Counted from the first letter of the stretch, positions 49,501 through 59,841 are shown. The stretch is 64,000 bases of DNA from Cyclina sinensis (GCA_012932295.1 JAAONU010000003.1:31916361-31980360), one strand, 5' to 3'. The notes: generated by a model not told the origin, from the sequence alone. Numbers and translations are program-made.

Positions 49501-52500
49501 TATGGAGATTCCTTTGCCTCAAAGCAGCAAGCAAAATATAACTTTGATATTATTTCAATTGGTCCTATAGTCACTTAGAAGGGAATGAAAAATGTTAATT
49601 AGAGCATGACTGTATTTTGAGAAATAATCATTATAATTTAGTATAACAAATTTAAGAGTGCAACTGACCCTTTCATGATAGTATATTTTTCGGACAGAAA
49701 ATTTTCCAGCCATGCTTTTGTTAAGAATGAGAGACAATGCCAAGCGTTGTCTAGCTGGTAATTCACTAAGATGTCTAGGTCTTAACTAGTGCAAGACTGG
49801 ATGGCACAATTGGAGTTGTTGCTACCTGAATTTGTTACGCTTCTTGGACTTTTTGCGCTTCTAAGACGTACTATAAGGCTGTTTTAGCTCCTATACTGCA
49901 CTCCCTGAAAACGTACTCTATTTTAATCACCAATTCATATTTTGACCACTCTGCATGCTCGAGTGGTAAAATGATGACTTCAAATCATTTTACTTATCAC
50001 TGATTGATGGTAATGGGTTCAAGTCGCAGTACCGTCCATAGTCAATATACGAAGGTTGGAAGTTTCTTATGCAGAACGAGAGTCTAGTTCTGATCCTTCG
50101 AGGTACAATGTTTGACCCTGCCCGATATAACGTTGATGATAAGAGGGCTCTAATCTCCATGAAATATATATTGATAAATAAAGTATATCTACCTTGTTTA
50201 ATTTGACTGACTTCAAGTCCTAGTTTAATAACTTCCTGTTCTATATCCATCTCTCCATCAGCAACAAATCTTTTCACATGACTATTACATTCTATTAAAA
50301 TGAGAACATGAACATGCTTAGACATTTTGACAGCTGAATCTCATAACAAACAAGATTTAAATGATTGTTTAAAATAAAAACAGACATATGGGTATGATTA
50401 CCCACTGTCTTTATTGTTTTTCAACAATTATTGAATTATTTGTAAAAGTATGAAGTTGAGCTGTCCAAATGTTTCAGAGTCTTTGTATTAAATAGTTTTT
50501 GACAAAAAGAAGAAAAAAACGAATATCTAATAATTTACTCAATGTTTAAGCTTTGCTCTTTATCCTTTAATTAATTTCATCTGAGTTAAGAAATTAATAC
50601 ATATTTCAAACCAGAGAAATAACATGTATGAATACCATTTTGTAGCTCTTTGAATTCCCCCTCTAAGTCACCAAGTCGCTTTTGTAAAAGCTGAACTTCT
50701 CTCAAGAGCTGGTTCTCATACCCTTTGTAGTTGACATTGCACTCGATTAAGGCAGAAACAAGTATGAAAACAAATATGAAAACAAACCTTAATGCCATTA
50801 TGCCTACCAGTAGCTTTGAAATGAAAGATAACAATTATGCAGTTTGTACATATACGTCTATGGTAAGGGCTGGTAAGTCAGTAGACCATGAGTATGACAT
50901 CTGAAAATGACATGTGAGAAATCCTTATCTGCAGAATTGTGTAGGACAATTTGAAATTTTAATTTTTAGTTAAAATTCTAACTTCTTTTGTCCGTCGTTA
51001 TCTGCTATTTATTGGTTTTCACGACTGTTGGTTAAATTCGTTTAGGCTAGCATAAATATTTGAAGTCTAAAAAATAGTCCTGTAATTAAAAGAGAATAAT
51101 AATTCATTCTGTTACAAATATGTTAAAACAATCACAAAAAGTTGAGTAAATGTAAAACTATATTAAGACATTTTTAGTGCATTTCGTTGAGTCACAAATC
51201 AGTGGTGATGATGTAATAAATATAACCTTTTCGGCATTTTGGCTTTTCAATAACAGACATGTCTCTGAAATACAGAAATTCAAATACATATGTAAATGCA
51301 TTGTCTGTATGAGAATGGGACCAAAGGCAAGATGATGGTTTTATTTTTTAGTTTTGCCGGGAAGTTTTGAGAAACAAATATATAGTGCACTAGTCGGTTT
51401 ACCTTATCAATATGGTGTTTTAGTGATACACCTTTTTGTTTAAATGAATTTGTATAGTGACGCAAAATGATTTCGGATAGAAGTCTTTCATGTAAAATAG
51501 TTACAGGTTTCATGCTTGAAATGCAATAAAATGCAAACATTATTCCTTGGAAACTCCAGCTATACTTAAAAAGCCGCTTGGAATCGAAAGACAAAAATAA
51601 CACTGTAAAGATAGATAGTAAATAAGTATTTTTGCATCTTTATCATTGAATTACATATTCCCCCAAGAAACGTTATGAATCTTTATTATAATAAAACAGG
51701 ATAGGTAAGGTAGTTAAGATATCTTATGATTATGAACACGCTTATCCTCGTAAAGGTGGTATATTTTCAAGAAATGTTATTTTTAACTCCCGAATATGTT
51801 GCTTTTTCAGATCTAGTTCAACCTCTAACCTTGCTTCTTCTCACAGTTATTGTTTCATAGGATATTTATAATCATACCTTTATGTTTTATATGTTAATTT
51901 TATTGAATGATACATGTCATGAAATATACCTCATGTTCTTTGCGGTCGTATTTTCTTAATGAAATTGACAACGTTTTCTGTATTACTCAACGTAACTGGC
52001 TGATTATCAAAACAAAACCTAAAAAAGCATGCATGCATCTGACTAAAAGTAGTCTTCGCTAGTCACTAAGTAAGACTTACTTGCACAACTTCTTTTGCCA
52101 AGAGGCGGGGCCAAAACCTCGGTCTTCATTCTTAATTTTTCAGTTTGGTCGTGATGTGATATATCAAGACATGACTGTTTCTTAACAAAATTCAATAAAG
52201 CAAAGCAAATTATAACGTATAAAATATTAATAGTAGGAGCTATCTAAAGACTTAGCAACAACATTATAAGAAGAACTCGTGTTCTTCTTATAAAGCGTTT
52301 GAAAATTAGTTTTTCTACAATTATGTTAACAAACAAGTTTTTACGTGATTTATTTATCACTTAAAATAGAAATTTTCCCGACTACGGTAATTTATGAGTT
52401 CATATCGAAAGACATGTCTAAGTATTTCAAAAATTAAAAGAAATTAGATATGCATTCATTTTTCTGATAATATTCGGTATTTTCAAATTAAAAATACAAA

Positions 52501-55462
52501 GAAGGACAGTAAGTATGAATTTATATCCATTTTAATCCTTTGAATATTCTAGAACCTATTTGCATGCATTGTGCCTGGTAAACTTAGACATGGTAAAATA
52601 ATCACAAACATAATCAGATGCTTCAACTGCGTGATTAATGTTGTTGGAATTTTGATTATGATAATAGCGGTATAGTTTACAGCTAAGACACGTCAGCTCA
52701 GCACCCTGGAGAGACCCTGACTTTTCATATGCATGGTCTTAACGAGTTAATTAGCTGAATCTATACAATTATCATTCCATATGTTTCAGGGGATGTTCAC
52801 AGCAATGAATCTGACACAGAATCATGTCATCTTGAAGATATACGTGAAAAGTTTGGCATCATTGAAGAACACGTACAAGAGAACAAATCCTTCTGGACAA
52901 GATTAAAACCAAAGATGTGGAAAATTCTGGACGAGCCCTCTTCATCCAAATACGCAAAGGTGATTTCTGTTGTTTTACACTATATATATTTCCCCGTAGA
53001 GAGGCAACAGCTGTGTCCACATTTTATTGTTTATAGCTTATTGACATATTGAAGAAGTCGTGCAACTGTTAAAGGCTAAAGTTAATGTCATTGGACTGAT
53101 AAAGAAACAAACATGTTACCTAAATATTCTGTCTTCTGCGTATTTATCCTTATACGTACTTTAGAACTAATTTGTTTTTTTTTTCTTTCAGATATTTGCG
53201 TTTGTGTCTTTCGCCTTTTTGTTTATATCCATAATGTCTTTCTGCCTTGAGTCACATATCATGTTCCGTGAAACGTTAATTCCAGATATGAACATTTCCA
53301 AACTTAGCGTTAGAGAAAAAGAAATATTGACTAAACCCATGCTCTTTCTTGACGTTATTGAATATGTCTGTGTTTGCTTCTTCACTGTTGAGAGCAGTCT
53401 TCGACTTTTGTTCGCTCCAGACCGGAAAGCCTTTTTGAAAAAAGCTTTCAACTGGATAGATATAAGTGTCGTCATTCCGTGTTACTTGTGTTTCATTATG
53501 CTTCTCGTGGACAGTGATATTAGAAGTTCAGTGATATTCAGGTTTGTCAACGCATTACGACTTCTAAGGATATTCCGGATTTTAAAACTGACAGTTCATG
53601 TGAGTGGATTAAAGATTCTTGGCCATACCATTAAGGCAAGTGCCAAAGAATTGCTGTTGTTAATTCTTGTGTTAATTATTGGAGTATTAATATTTGCGTG
53701 CTTGATTTATTATGCCGAACAAGTAGATGAAGCAGACGTCAATTCCTTTTCAAATATTCCAAGGGGTTTCTGGTGGGCTGTGGTTACCATGACAACGTTA
53801 GGTAAGTCTTCTCATTTTGGTGTATAAATGACATTTATATGCAGACTCTAGAAACCAACATATTTCAAACATAACACCTAGCACGACATCAGTCATTACA
53901 TTTCTATACCAAATCAATTATTTGTTTAACTCTGCTGCATATTTTCATTAATATTATAGCCAAACAAGCACACTATCTTTTTTCAAACAGCAAAACTGAC
54001 TAGAAGATACATTAACTTGACGATCATTTTATTTTCAAAATACTAAAAATAACCCGGCATTTATATGACATAAAATAATATCGTCTGTTTTTCCGTCAGA
54101 AGTACAGAATATATTTAAGGTGATAACTAGTTTATTACCATCGTTACGTTTACATTTTTTGTCTTATTTTTCTGATGCCCCGTTGTTATTACTAATTATT
54201 TTGCTCTCGGAGTTAACTGTGCTTGATTGACTGAGAATTACGTTAGTTTGAAAGATCGGCGCTACGTAACAGGTTAATGATTATGCGCTTTTGAAAGATT
54301 TTTTTCCTCTTTATTTTATCTCAGTATTTCATACAGGTAAATCTCTAGAATGTTGCATCTACGATTAAGGTGCCCATTCAAAAGATAACAAGCCTTTGGT
54401 TGACTGCCTAAATGTATTCTCAGCTATGCTACCGTAAGCCGTATATGTAATTTGAAAATATTCATATTATAAAAATGAGTATGTCTTTAACTTTTAAGCA
54501 GCTTAACAAATGTTCACAAACAAGTGATTGTAATAGAAAGCTTTTACCTGAAAATCTAAGAAACTTTGTTTCGTTACATTTATCAGGATCAATACGAACG
54601 CGTGCAGCACAATGTGCATTTCACCCTTTAAACCGGGTTGCATCACCCAGTTGCTTCTGTAAAGAATAGCACGAACCTTTGTATCTGAAATAAACTGACC
54701 AGAATCTATCTGTAAAAGTTAAAATATTACAATGTAATACAAAAGAAAACGAATTTTAAAAAATAATCTTTAAACTTACCAAATGAAAAAAATCAGTTTT
54801 CATTCTGGTCTCAATATAAAAAAATGTGTTGTTGTTGTTGCTGTTTTGTTTGTTTGTTTTTTTGTTGTTTTGCTGATCTTTTAATAAAACTGCATGCACT
54901 TATAGTTTTACAGATTGTTTTTTTGTTTCATTTTTCTAATATTTCAAGTCAATATTTTAATGTTTTGCCCATCTCTCTATTTTTTCTCCATTCTTCAGTA
55001 TAATCTCACTCTGCTTTAAAAAATCCCGTCATATAGGTTGTTTTGAATTAATAACTGAATGATTTATTTAATTGATTTTCCTTAAATTTTAGATTCAAGC
55101 TTGTACTTGGGTAACTACGTCTCCGCCTTGATTTGTAGTATGTTTTTCTTTTCTGTATTTTAGGCTACGGAGATCTTTATCCAAGAACAGCTCTTGGGTA
55201 TATAATTGGAACAGTTTGTGCTGTCTGTGGTCTCCTCATGTTGTCATTACCAGTGCCTGTGATAGTAAGCAACTTCACTTTATACTACACTCATGCTCAG
55301 GCGCGCCTTAAACTTCCAAAGAAGGCAAAGAAGCAGGCGCTTTTAAGTGCAGCAAATGCGCTAGTGGACCCTGATGTCGCTGATACAATTAGTGAGCAGA
55401 GCTTGCAGAGAACCAGCAGTGAGGACTCCGCCTTTGGTAGTTGTCCCGGTATAATTTTCTAA
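28102..55462 (+). CDS. Shaw: Shaw/Kv3-type voltage-gated potassium channel alpha subunit (4 exons, 506 aa)
   Basis: Pore-forming subunit of a tetrameric delayed-rectifier K+ channel in the plasma membrane. Exons 28102-28543, 52790-52959, 53192-53801 and 55164-55462 join in one frame (442+170+610+299 nt) at GT-AG borders. The T1 domain (about residues 33-130) has the zinc motif of non-Shaker families, H100-x5-C106-x20-C127-C128. Membrane segments: S1 about 205-226, S2 254-277, S3 291-310, S4 321-340, S5 356-378 and S6 419-445. The filter TTLGYGD ends at D411 and is split by intron 3 at G408. The PVPV kink lies at 437-440, and an N-I-S sequon (N238) sits in the S1-S2 loop. The T1-S1 linker ([10 protein letters not shown]) and the post-S6 QARLKLPKK stretch are Shaw-like. 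An in-frame TAA lies upstream of the ATG. S4 keeps R327, R330, R333 and K336, with N at 324 and V at 339. The C-terminus may be alternatively spliced. Confidence 0.95.
29685..29834. mobile_element. Hairpin element in channel intron 1
   Basis: The arms centre on cactcgtggctgcgccactcgtg and extend about 70 bp each side through ccatatg and catcttccac. Any frame here is a palindrome artefact. Confidence 0.7.
31930..32090 (+). repeat. Local interspersed repeat, copy A
   Basis: Shares gattgtttagataaaatcag, ttctgtaaaat and aatcaaaacacgagatattcg with copies B and C, all inside channel intron 1. Confidence 0.65.
32628..32745 (-). mobile_element. tRNA-derived SINE-like head
   Basis: The minus strand shows gtggtaagcgcttttgacta (box A end) and ggttcgatcccggtcgggt (box B). 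It lies in channel intron 1. Confidence 0.5.
35475..35630. mobile_element. Imperfect hairpin element
   Basis: tatcgtg...ttaaccattcgggctaaagc / ctcttggttaaattgc...gacgatat text folds imperfectly, in the style of the element at 39434-39609. Confidence 0.4.
38174..38306. mobile_element. Hairpin element in channel intron 1
   Basis: Left text ttgatataaaccctgttatt pairs with aataacatggtctatatcga, and ttgttcgagggcag pairs with ctgtcccgaggacaa. The ends are taaataattg / caattattta. Confidence 0.65.
39070..39230 (+). repeat. Local interspersed repeat, copy B
   Basis: Contains aattgtttagataaaatcag and atcaatcaaaacacgagaaa, in the same order and spacing as copy A, preceded by agcatgcttgttaatc. Confidence 0.65.
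39434..39609. mobile_element. Hairpin element in channel intron 1
   Basis: The ends ggaaatagattttaa / ttaaaatctatttcc are perfect. The inner arms pair imperfectly (accgtcgtatatatcac / gtgatatatcagacggt) around cctacggccttcgtg. Confidence 0.7.
44150..44167. repeat. (CA)n microsatellite
   Basis: About nine uninterrupted CA units after an aacaaagaaa-rich tract. Confidence 0.9.
44376..44525 (+). repeat. Local interspersed repeat, copy C
   Basis: Contains catgcttgtaaattcttgat, caattgtttagataact and gcatttcgagatttt; the most diverged of the three. Confidence 0.55.
44556..44920. repeat. 61-bp minisatellite, six units
   Basis: The phrase tttcgtcttttatattcata starts at 44581, 44642, 44703, 44764, 44825 and 44886, exactly 61 bp apart. 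Inner units look identical; only the first and last are degenerate. It lies in channel intron 1. Confidence 0.92.
46031..46134. mobile_element. Hairpin element next to the C4-like gene
   Basis: The arms agcccctaaagtgatata...gacacttattttat and ataaaataagtgtgtataa...tcactttaggggct pair almost fully. It lies about 650 bp beyond the C4-like stop codon. Confidence 0.7.
46666..46671 (-). terminator. Candidate poly(A) signal of the C4-like gene
   Basis: AATAAA on the minus strand about 115 bp past the TGA, a typical 3' UTR distance. Confidence 0.45.
46787..47007 (-). CDS. C4-like exon 6: C-terminal
   Basis: 221 nt to TGA after a GGTCACAG acceptor. Encodes [35 protein letters not shown] and [20 protein letters not shown], ending CVVCSK, the usual end of the family. 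Confidence 0.94.
46787..50798 (-). CDS. Secreted short-chain collagen C4-like protein (6 exons, 269 aa)
   Basis: Extracellular protein of the family annotated in bivalves and other invertebrates as 'short-chain collagen C4-like'; its molecular role is not established. Exons in transcript order: 50798-50636, 50291-50193, 48858-48790, 48604-48503, 47785-47630 and 47007-46787. All five introns are phase 1 and the total is 810 nt including TGA. Residues 1 to about 20 are a signal peptide ([16 protein letters not shown]). Residues 29-87 are heptad-like and probably coiled-coil, with no Gly-X-Y repeat. From 88 to the end lies the conserved domain: [54 protein letters not shown] and [20 protein letters not shown]. 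It has ten cysteines, so disulfides are likely. The start is the ATG at 50798, the first Met giving a clean signal peptide. The whole gene lies antisense within intron 1 of the K+ channel gene. Confidence 0.93.
47630..47785 (-). CDS. C4-like exon 5
   Basis: 156 nt, phase 1 on both sides, between TTTCAG and CTG|GTAGTC. Encodes [19 protein letters not shown] and [20 protein letters not shown], ending CYPG. Confidence 0.92.
48503..48604 (-). CDS. C4-like exon 4
   Basis: 102 nt, phase 1 on both sides. Encodes [18 protein letters not shown] and [15 protein letters not shown]. The donor (CAGA|GTGTGT) is weak but is the only nearby GT that keeps phase with the next exon. Confidence 0.88.
48790..48858 (-). 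CDS. C4-like exon 3: start of conserved domain
   Basis: 69 nt, phase 1 on both sides, between TATCCAG and AAG|GTATTT. Encodes [20 protein letters not shown], the family's opening motif. Confidence 0.92.
49950..50040 (+). mobile_element. tRNA-derived SINE-like head in C4-like intron 2
   Basis: Box A tgctcgagtggtaaaatg at about 49955 and box B gggttcaagtc at 50015-50025 are spaced as in a tRNA with a variable arm. The acceptor stem is not intact. Confidence 0.5.
50193..50291 (-). CDS. C4-like exon 2: coiled-coil continuation
   Basis: 99 nt, phase 1 on both sides, between TTTTAATAG and AAG|GTAGAT. Encodes [20 protein letters not shown] and a following [14 protein letters not shown] heptad stretch. 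Confidence 0.85.
50636..50798 (-). CDS. C4-like exon 1: signal peptide and coiled-coil start
   Basis: Residues 1-54 plus one base: hydrophobic leader, then [20 protein letters not shown], a likely coiled coil. The donor is ATG|GTATTC on the minus strand. The frame is open slightly further upstream from a TTG but lacks another ATG. Confidence 0.88.
52264..52293. repeat. Short perfect hairpin
   Basis: Arms ttataagaagaac and gttcttcttataa surround a four-base loop (tcgt). The context is otherwise unremarkable intron. Confidence 0.6.
52697..52713 (+). promoter_or_regulatory. RE1/NRSF-like element in channel intron 1
   Basis: Every position of this 17-mer fits the RE1 consensus NTYAGMRCCNNRGMSAG. 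It sits 76 bp before channel exon 2. Against the longer 21-nt vertebrate RE1 it keeps about 15 positions. Whether a bivalve factor binds it is unknown. Confidence 0.4.
52790..52959 (+). CDS. Shaw: K+ channel exon 2: T1-S1 linker
   Basis: Preceded by a TTTCAG acceptor and followed by AAG|GTGATT. It supplies residues 148-204, an acidic Ser-rich stretch followed by [20 protein letters not shown], the linker that leads into S1 in Shaw/Kv3 channels. Phase 1 in, phase 0 out, matching both neighbouring exons. Confidence 0.93.
53192..53801 (+). CDS. Shaw: K+ channel exon 3: S1 to selectivity filter
   Basis: The acceptor is a long T-rich tract ending TTTCAG and the donor is TAG|GTAAGT. It encodes residues 205-407 plus the first base of G408: S1-S5, the pore helix ([11 protein letters not shown]) and the start of the filter. 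Intron 2 is only 232 bp and intron 3 is 1,362 bp. Confidence 0.95.
53802..55163 (+). other. K+ channel intron 3
   Basis: No exon or repeat recognised. A gttgttgttgctg / tttgtttgttttt low-complexity tract lies at about 54829-54880. Confidence 0.6.
55164..55462 (+). CDS. Shaw: K+ channel exon 4: filter, S6 and cytoplasmic tail
   Basis: Begins after TTTTAG and completes G408, then YGD, S6 with the hinge glycine G430, and PVPV. The tail is short, ending SCPGIIF before TAA. A possible internal donor, TTG|GTAGTT after position 55436, would remove the last eight residues and join to downstream exons in frame. The I-x-F end fits a class II PDZ ligand pattern (inference). Confidence 0.92.
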
Positions 55463-55857
55463 CTAATCCATGCATGGTTTCCTTGAAGTAATAACATTCT
55501 TTCTACACTCTCCATGAATGTGTTTTGAATGATTCCAGTAGCACAGTATTTTTCAACCATTTGAGGTCATTGTTAAAAATGTAGTATGATATATTTTATA
55601 TCTAAGTGTATATTCAGTTAAAAATTACAGAAATGTTTGTTTAAAAGTTATTTTCAGTCATTAATAACAGTTTAAAAGATTATCAGGAAATAGTTATCGA
55701 AATGAGGTTATAGATAAAAAAATATTTCATATTTGAACGTCAACAGTCTAGTGTAGTTCAAAAATAGAAGTGCTAGACTGCGTTTAATCATCTTAAAAGT
55801 GTATTAATTCTTGACGCGCAGTGAAAATCACTCAAATATGCAAACTTAACAAACGAA

Positions 55858-55863
55858 AATAAA
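55858..55863 (+). terminator. Candidate poly(A) signal for the exon-4-terminated channel isoform
   Basis: AATAAA about 400 bp past the exon 4 stop. The hexamer is frequent in AT-rich DNA, so on its own this is weak. Confidence 0.3.
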
Positions 55864-56213
55864 AGAAAAATGTATCAAAGGAATATAGTTAAAGACATAT
55901 GTTGGAGAAATGCAAACTGATTTCCAAAATATTGAAATTCAAAAACGATTCGTGTAATTTTAAAGGACATTTGTCAATATTGTCAAGAGATTTCCACAAG
56001 AACGACTGTTACAATAGCATTCATACGTAACATGACAAAACCATTTTAATTGGGCCCTCCTTCTATTTTCACATGTATTCACATCTCTCCCTCAGTGTGG
56101 TCATATTCAGGTTTTTTAGATTTTATTAAGTGGATTAAGTGTATTACTAAATGCCTGTCCAGCATTTTTGGCCAAACACCATGCACATCAATCTTCAACA
56201 CAATGATATAAAC

Positions 56214-56215
<2 letters not shown>

Positions 56216-56252
<37 letters not shown>

Positions 56253-56270
56253 GTGTGTGTGTGTCTGTGT
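56216..56270. repeat. (GT)n microsatellite
   Basis: About 27 GT units with GC and CT interruptions. The reverse strand gives a meaningless His-Thr frame. Confidence 0.95.
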
Positions 56271-56949
56271 GGAAACTACTTCGATTTTTGCTGAATAGCT
56301 CCCGTCAAACATGAAATATAAGAAATGCGGAATGCTTTAGTTGCATAACTGATCAATGTAGAGGCAGATTAGCCTAAGAGGTAAGTGGTTACGAAGAGTT
56401 CTCCCACAGCAATTTAAACAGAAGTGCCTAATAAATTAAACACTTAGACAATCAAAATAAACCAGATTACCTCCGGTGCAGACTCATTACATAAAACAAG
56501 TAAGATGAATCAGTTTTAAACTATTGAGAAAAAATGTTGCAAATTTCTATTTAGTTCTGGCTTTTATGTTAAGTGTAAATATAACACTCTTTAGAGACCT
56601 GTTGATTAAGTAATAAACATGTGACCAAAAGACGCGATTGACAGTAAAAAATGAAAATAATGGCAATTTGTTGTCTCTATTAGAAAGCTAAACCATTGTA
56701 AAAAAAAACTTTATTTTTTATCGAATGAAATGCACAAATGCACATATCTGTTGTCGACAGGACCTGTCAGAATGTTGTTTTTTTTTTGTTGTTGTTGTTT
56801 TGGTTTCCCGTGTGTGCGACATAAATTCCTAAAACCCGAAAGGATGATCTACGAATTACAGTAATCTTTTCAATGAAGATTGAATTTTCAAGGCTGAGTA
56901 GTTTTAATATTTGATTTGAAACCATTTTTTACTCTTCTATTTTCGAAAA

Positions 56950-57330
56950 AATGTGGAACTATTATGGTCACTGAGTCGCCGTCGTCGGCGTCGTGCAAAA
57001 ATGTAGCTGTTATTATTCATAAACCATAAGACTTTATGTTTTGATATTTGGTGTGTAGCATTTCCTAGTGAACCTCTGCCATGTTGGTTCAAATCATGAC
57101 ACCATGGTCAATATTGGCCCCGTCCTGGGTCTTATATATATAGTTATATAGGAAAAACTTTGAAAATCTTCCTCTCTAAAACCGCTTGACACAAGCTTTG
57201 TAATTTGATGTGAGGCATTGTCTAGTAGACCTTTATCAAGATTGTTTATATTATGTCCCAGAGGTAAAAATTAGCCCCAGCCTATGGGTCAATTGGTTTT
57301 GAATAGATTATATAGCAAAAACAAACTTTT
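56950..57330 (+). repeat. Third locus of the modular repeat
   Basis: Contains tattatggtcactgagtcgc, tgatatttggtgtgtagcat, tagttatataggaaaaactt and a cctatgggtcaattggtttt end, with the same unit order as 16590-16855. Confidence 0.7.
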
Positions 57331-58882
57331 AATTGCAAACCAGAAAGCCTACAACTAAACTTTTTGCTTACACTGAATGGGAGTACCGCCCCCCTCCCAC
57401 ATGGGACCCCCTCAACTGCCCCTTCCCCGATTTTTTCTCTTTTTTTTCTATATGATATTTTTATTCTTTTTATGCTTAGAAACTTGCATAGAAACCCTTG
57501 TGTGTGTGTGGTGGGAGTAGGTACTTGCAAGCTCGTTTCCGATGAATAAAACAGACGAGAGTTAATGCCGCTCCACGGTGCTCTTATTTTAGGTAATTGT
57601 CAAATGACGTTTTGCTCAGTCAGCCCAGAGTCCGAAGTGTTCCGCTGAAATATCTGGTTCAAAAGTTCCAGTTGTCCATAGTTTATTGCTCGAAGTTAAG
57701 GAACATTTGACCATTGTCTACGACGAAGTGAGTCCAGATTCAATAGAAATCATCTTCAGATCATGCCCACTTTGGTTTCCAAGGTCCAGTTGTTTTACAG
57801 TGTACCAGGGTTTTGACTTCTGCTGAAGAGGTTCCGAAATCGATACTTGTCTTTCGTTGTTAATGCTAAGTCATCATAAAGATCAAAGGTCCAGTCCTAC
57901 CATTACTTCATCTTCCTTCATCTGTAATATATTCTTAAATATTTCATAGTATATCAGTTTACCTTCTAGCAACTAGTTATTTTGCTTCATTCATTTGTTC
58001 GCTAGGTGTATTTATTCATGTACAAATTCCTGTTCTTTTATAAATGTTAATATTAAGATAAAATGTTGCTCTACAAGTGTTTATTTTCAATATCCAATTT
58101 AAAGAACATTCAATAAAGAAAAAACTAACATATCTATTGCTTAGAAGCAGAAAAGTAAGTTTCCCTATTTACAATATTTCTTTAAAATTTGTCAATTTAT
58201 AACTCCTTTTTCTGCTTCCTTCAATATTTTTGCCAGATTATTTTCTAAATAAAAAATAGAACACTCGAAAACGATTTATTGAATCGACAATATGCTGCAA
58301 ATCCTCAAAACGATTGTTAAGCAAAGCACTCTTAGATGTACTAATTAGAGGTTCAGCTAAGTGAATGCTCGAACAAATATTAATGTAATTATTTTACCAC
58401 CGACGCGTTACATAAAACAGATATTACATCTGTTAGTCTAAAAATAAACAGTTGTAATAATTTTCAGTCTTATTTGTTTTTATACGAATCAGTTCTCTGT
58501 TGGATTTATTTTTAACCTAAAACTATGCAAATTAATCGTGTCGGAGCAGGTTCTGGTGTAATTTATAATTTTGTTTTACTTTTTGACGAAAATAGTGATA
58601 CGTTAGTGTAAATTTTACCCCTGATTATTATTATTACTGTTATTATTATTAGAAAAGTTTTAGAAGCCTAAGTTCTTGCTAATTAGCATTGAGAATCCAA
58701 AAGTTTTGGTTGGAGAAAATATGTATACTTGTTATTATGGTGACAAAAAAACTTTTAAGACTTCCAATTGAATATTTACAATGTATTTTGCCATGTAACT
58801 TTTTGTAGCATATTTTTCGTTCTGAATGTGTATCTAAACATGTTTATAAAACAATGAATGTACTAAAATATTTACATTTCAG

Positions 58883-58912
58883 ATAAATTCAAGGAGATAA
58901 ACGAAACATACT
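58883..58912 (+). CDS. Shaw: Possible alternative K+ channel microexon a (30 nt)
   Basis: Bounded by ACATTTCAG and the near-ideal donor ACT|GTAAGTATT. If exon 4 is spliced at 55436 it reads in frame as DKFKEINETY, leaving one base. Support is splice-site quality plus phase agreement only; there is no homology evidence. Confidence 0.4.
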
Positions 58913-59808
58913 GTAAGTATTCTTTATTCAAAACATAATATAAGGAACCCGTATTAACTCAGAATTATTTTCAAACAGCCTGTGCAGCGCTATGTACAAA
59001 CGTTTGATATTTCAAAGGGATAAAGAAGCCTGAGGACTGATCTGGTGGCAAGCTCTGCCTCAAAAGTGAATTAAAGTCTGTATAATGTTCAGGAAATTTA
59101 ACAACGTTTGCTCAAGCTTCAGCTCTACAATGACAGTTTACCAGCACGTGTTTAATACTTATTTTTTAGCAAACTAATGTTCTTATTTCCTATGCGATAA
59201 CAATTGTTTACCAACCGACCAACACTAACTGTATTGGTCAAGAGCCCCTTCCCCTGCGATCCGCGTTAATTGATTTGTTACTGAAGCTAAATTCATTAAT
59301 TGATTTTACGTATATCACGCAGAATTATATATCTGTTACTCCATAGTGCATATGGCGATATACATAGGTAAAGAAATTGTGGTTAAATTAAAGCAAAATA
59401 TAAGTGATTATATATGAATAGTTCTGTAATGATTATAAACTGTTTCTTTGAGCTACATAGGTCTATTCGAACACTTCTTCAAGGTTCTTGAATACAGGCA
59501 GCTGTCACGTGATGATCATTTCGACTGTTTTTGAATGTTTTATATCACCAGGTTACATTTGACTCTTCTTGTGTCTTATATTCCTTTAAGTAAAATCAGA
59601 AACTTGTATTTCCTTGACACAAAACTCTGTATGGTTTAACAAAGAAAACAGCCATTTTAAAATCCAAAAGCACAGCTAAGTTTTCTTGGTCTTTCATATC
59701 AGAAAAAGCGTCCTAACTATTGCTTTCAGTTCGTGCACTTTTGAAAACAATCAAAGCTTCAATTTACAGATCTTTGAAAGTTTTCAATGATCGTCTTTTT
59801 TTCATTAG

Positions 59809-59841
59809 TGCGAGGCAAGCGAAGATCAGCGCCACCTACGT
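59809..59841 (+). CDS. Shaw: Possible alternative K+ channel microexon b (33 nt)
   Basis: Preceded by a strong pyrimidine tract (tcgtctttttttcattag) and followed by CGT|GTAAGC; a second donor two bases upstream is also possible. Continuing from microexon a it reads LRGKRRSAPPT. The basic KRRS is a plausible basophilic-kinase site (inference). Confidence 0.4.

Larger units (their letters stand above)
50799..52789 (+). other. K+ channel intron 1, 3' part
   Basis: Includes the region upstream of the nested C4-like gene, so that gene's minus-strand promoter should lie in about 50800-51000. The only sites noted are the short hairpin and the RE1-like element. Confidence 0.5.
55463..58882. other. 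Channel 3' UTR or extended 3' introns; no other gene
   Basis: Holds the GT microsatellite and a modular repeat. A coding-like but stop-broken minus-strand frame at about 57600-57840 (KPWYTVKQLDLGNQSGHD, then TFEPDISAEHFGLWAD) may be a relic. Confidence 0.45.

Noticed and set aside
53188..53475. 95-codon frame antisense to channel exon 3
   Set aside because: Shadow of the real coding strand.
56079..56312. His/Thr-rich minus-strand frame
   Set aside because: Translation of the GT microsatellite.
57600..57840. Antisense coding gene (KPWYTVKQLDLGNQ...)
   Set aside because: At least two in-frame stops, no splice structure found and no recognised domain; left as a possible relic.
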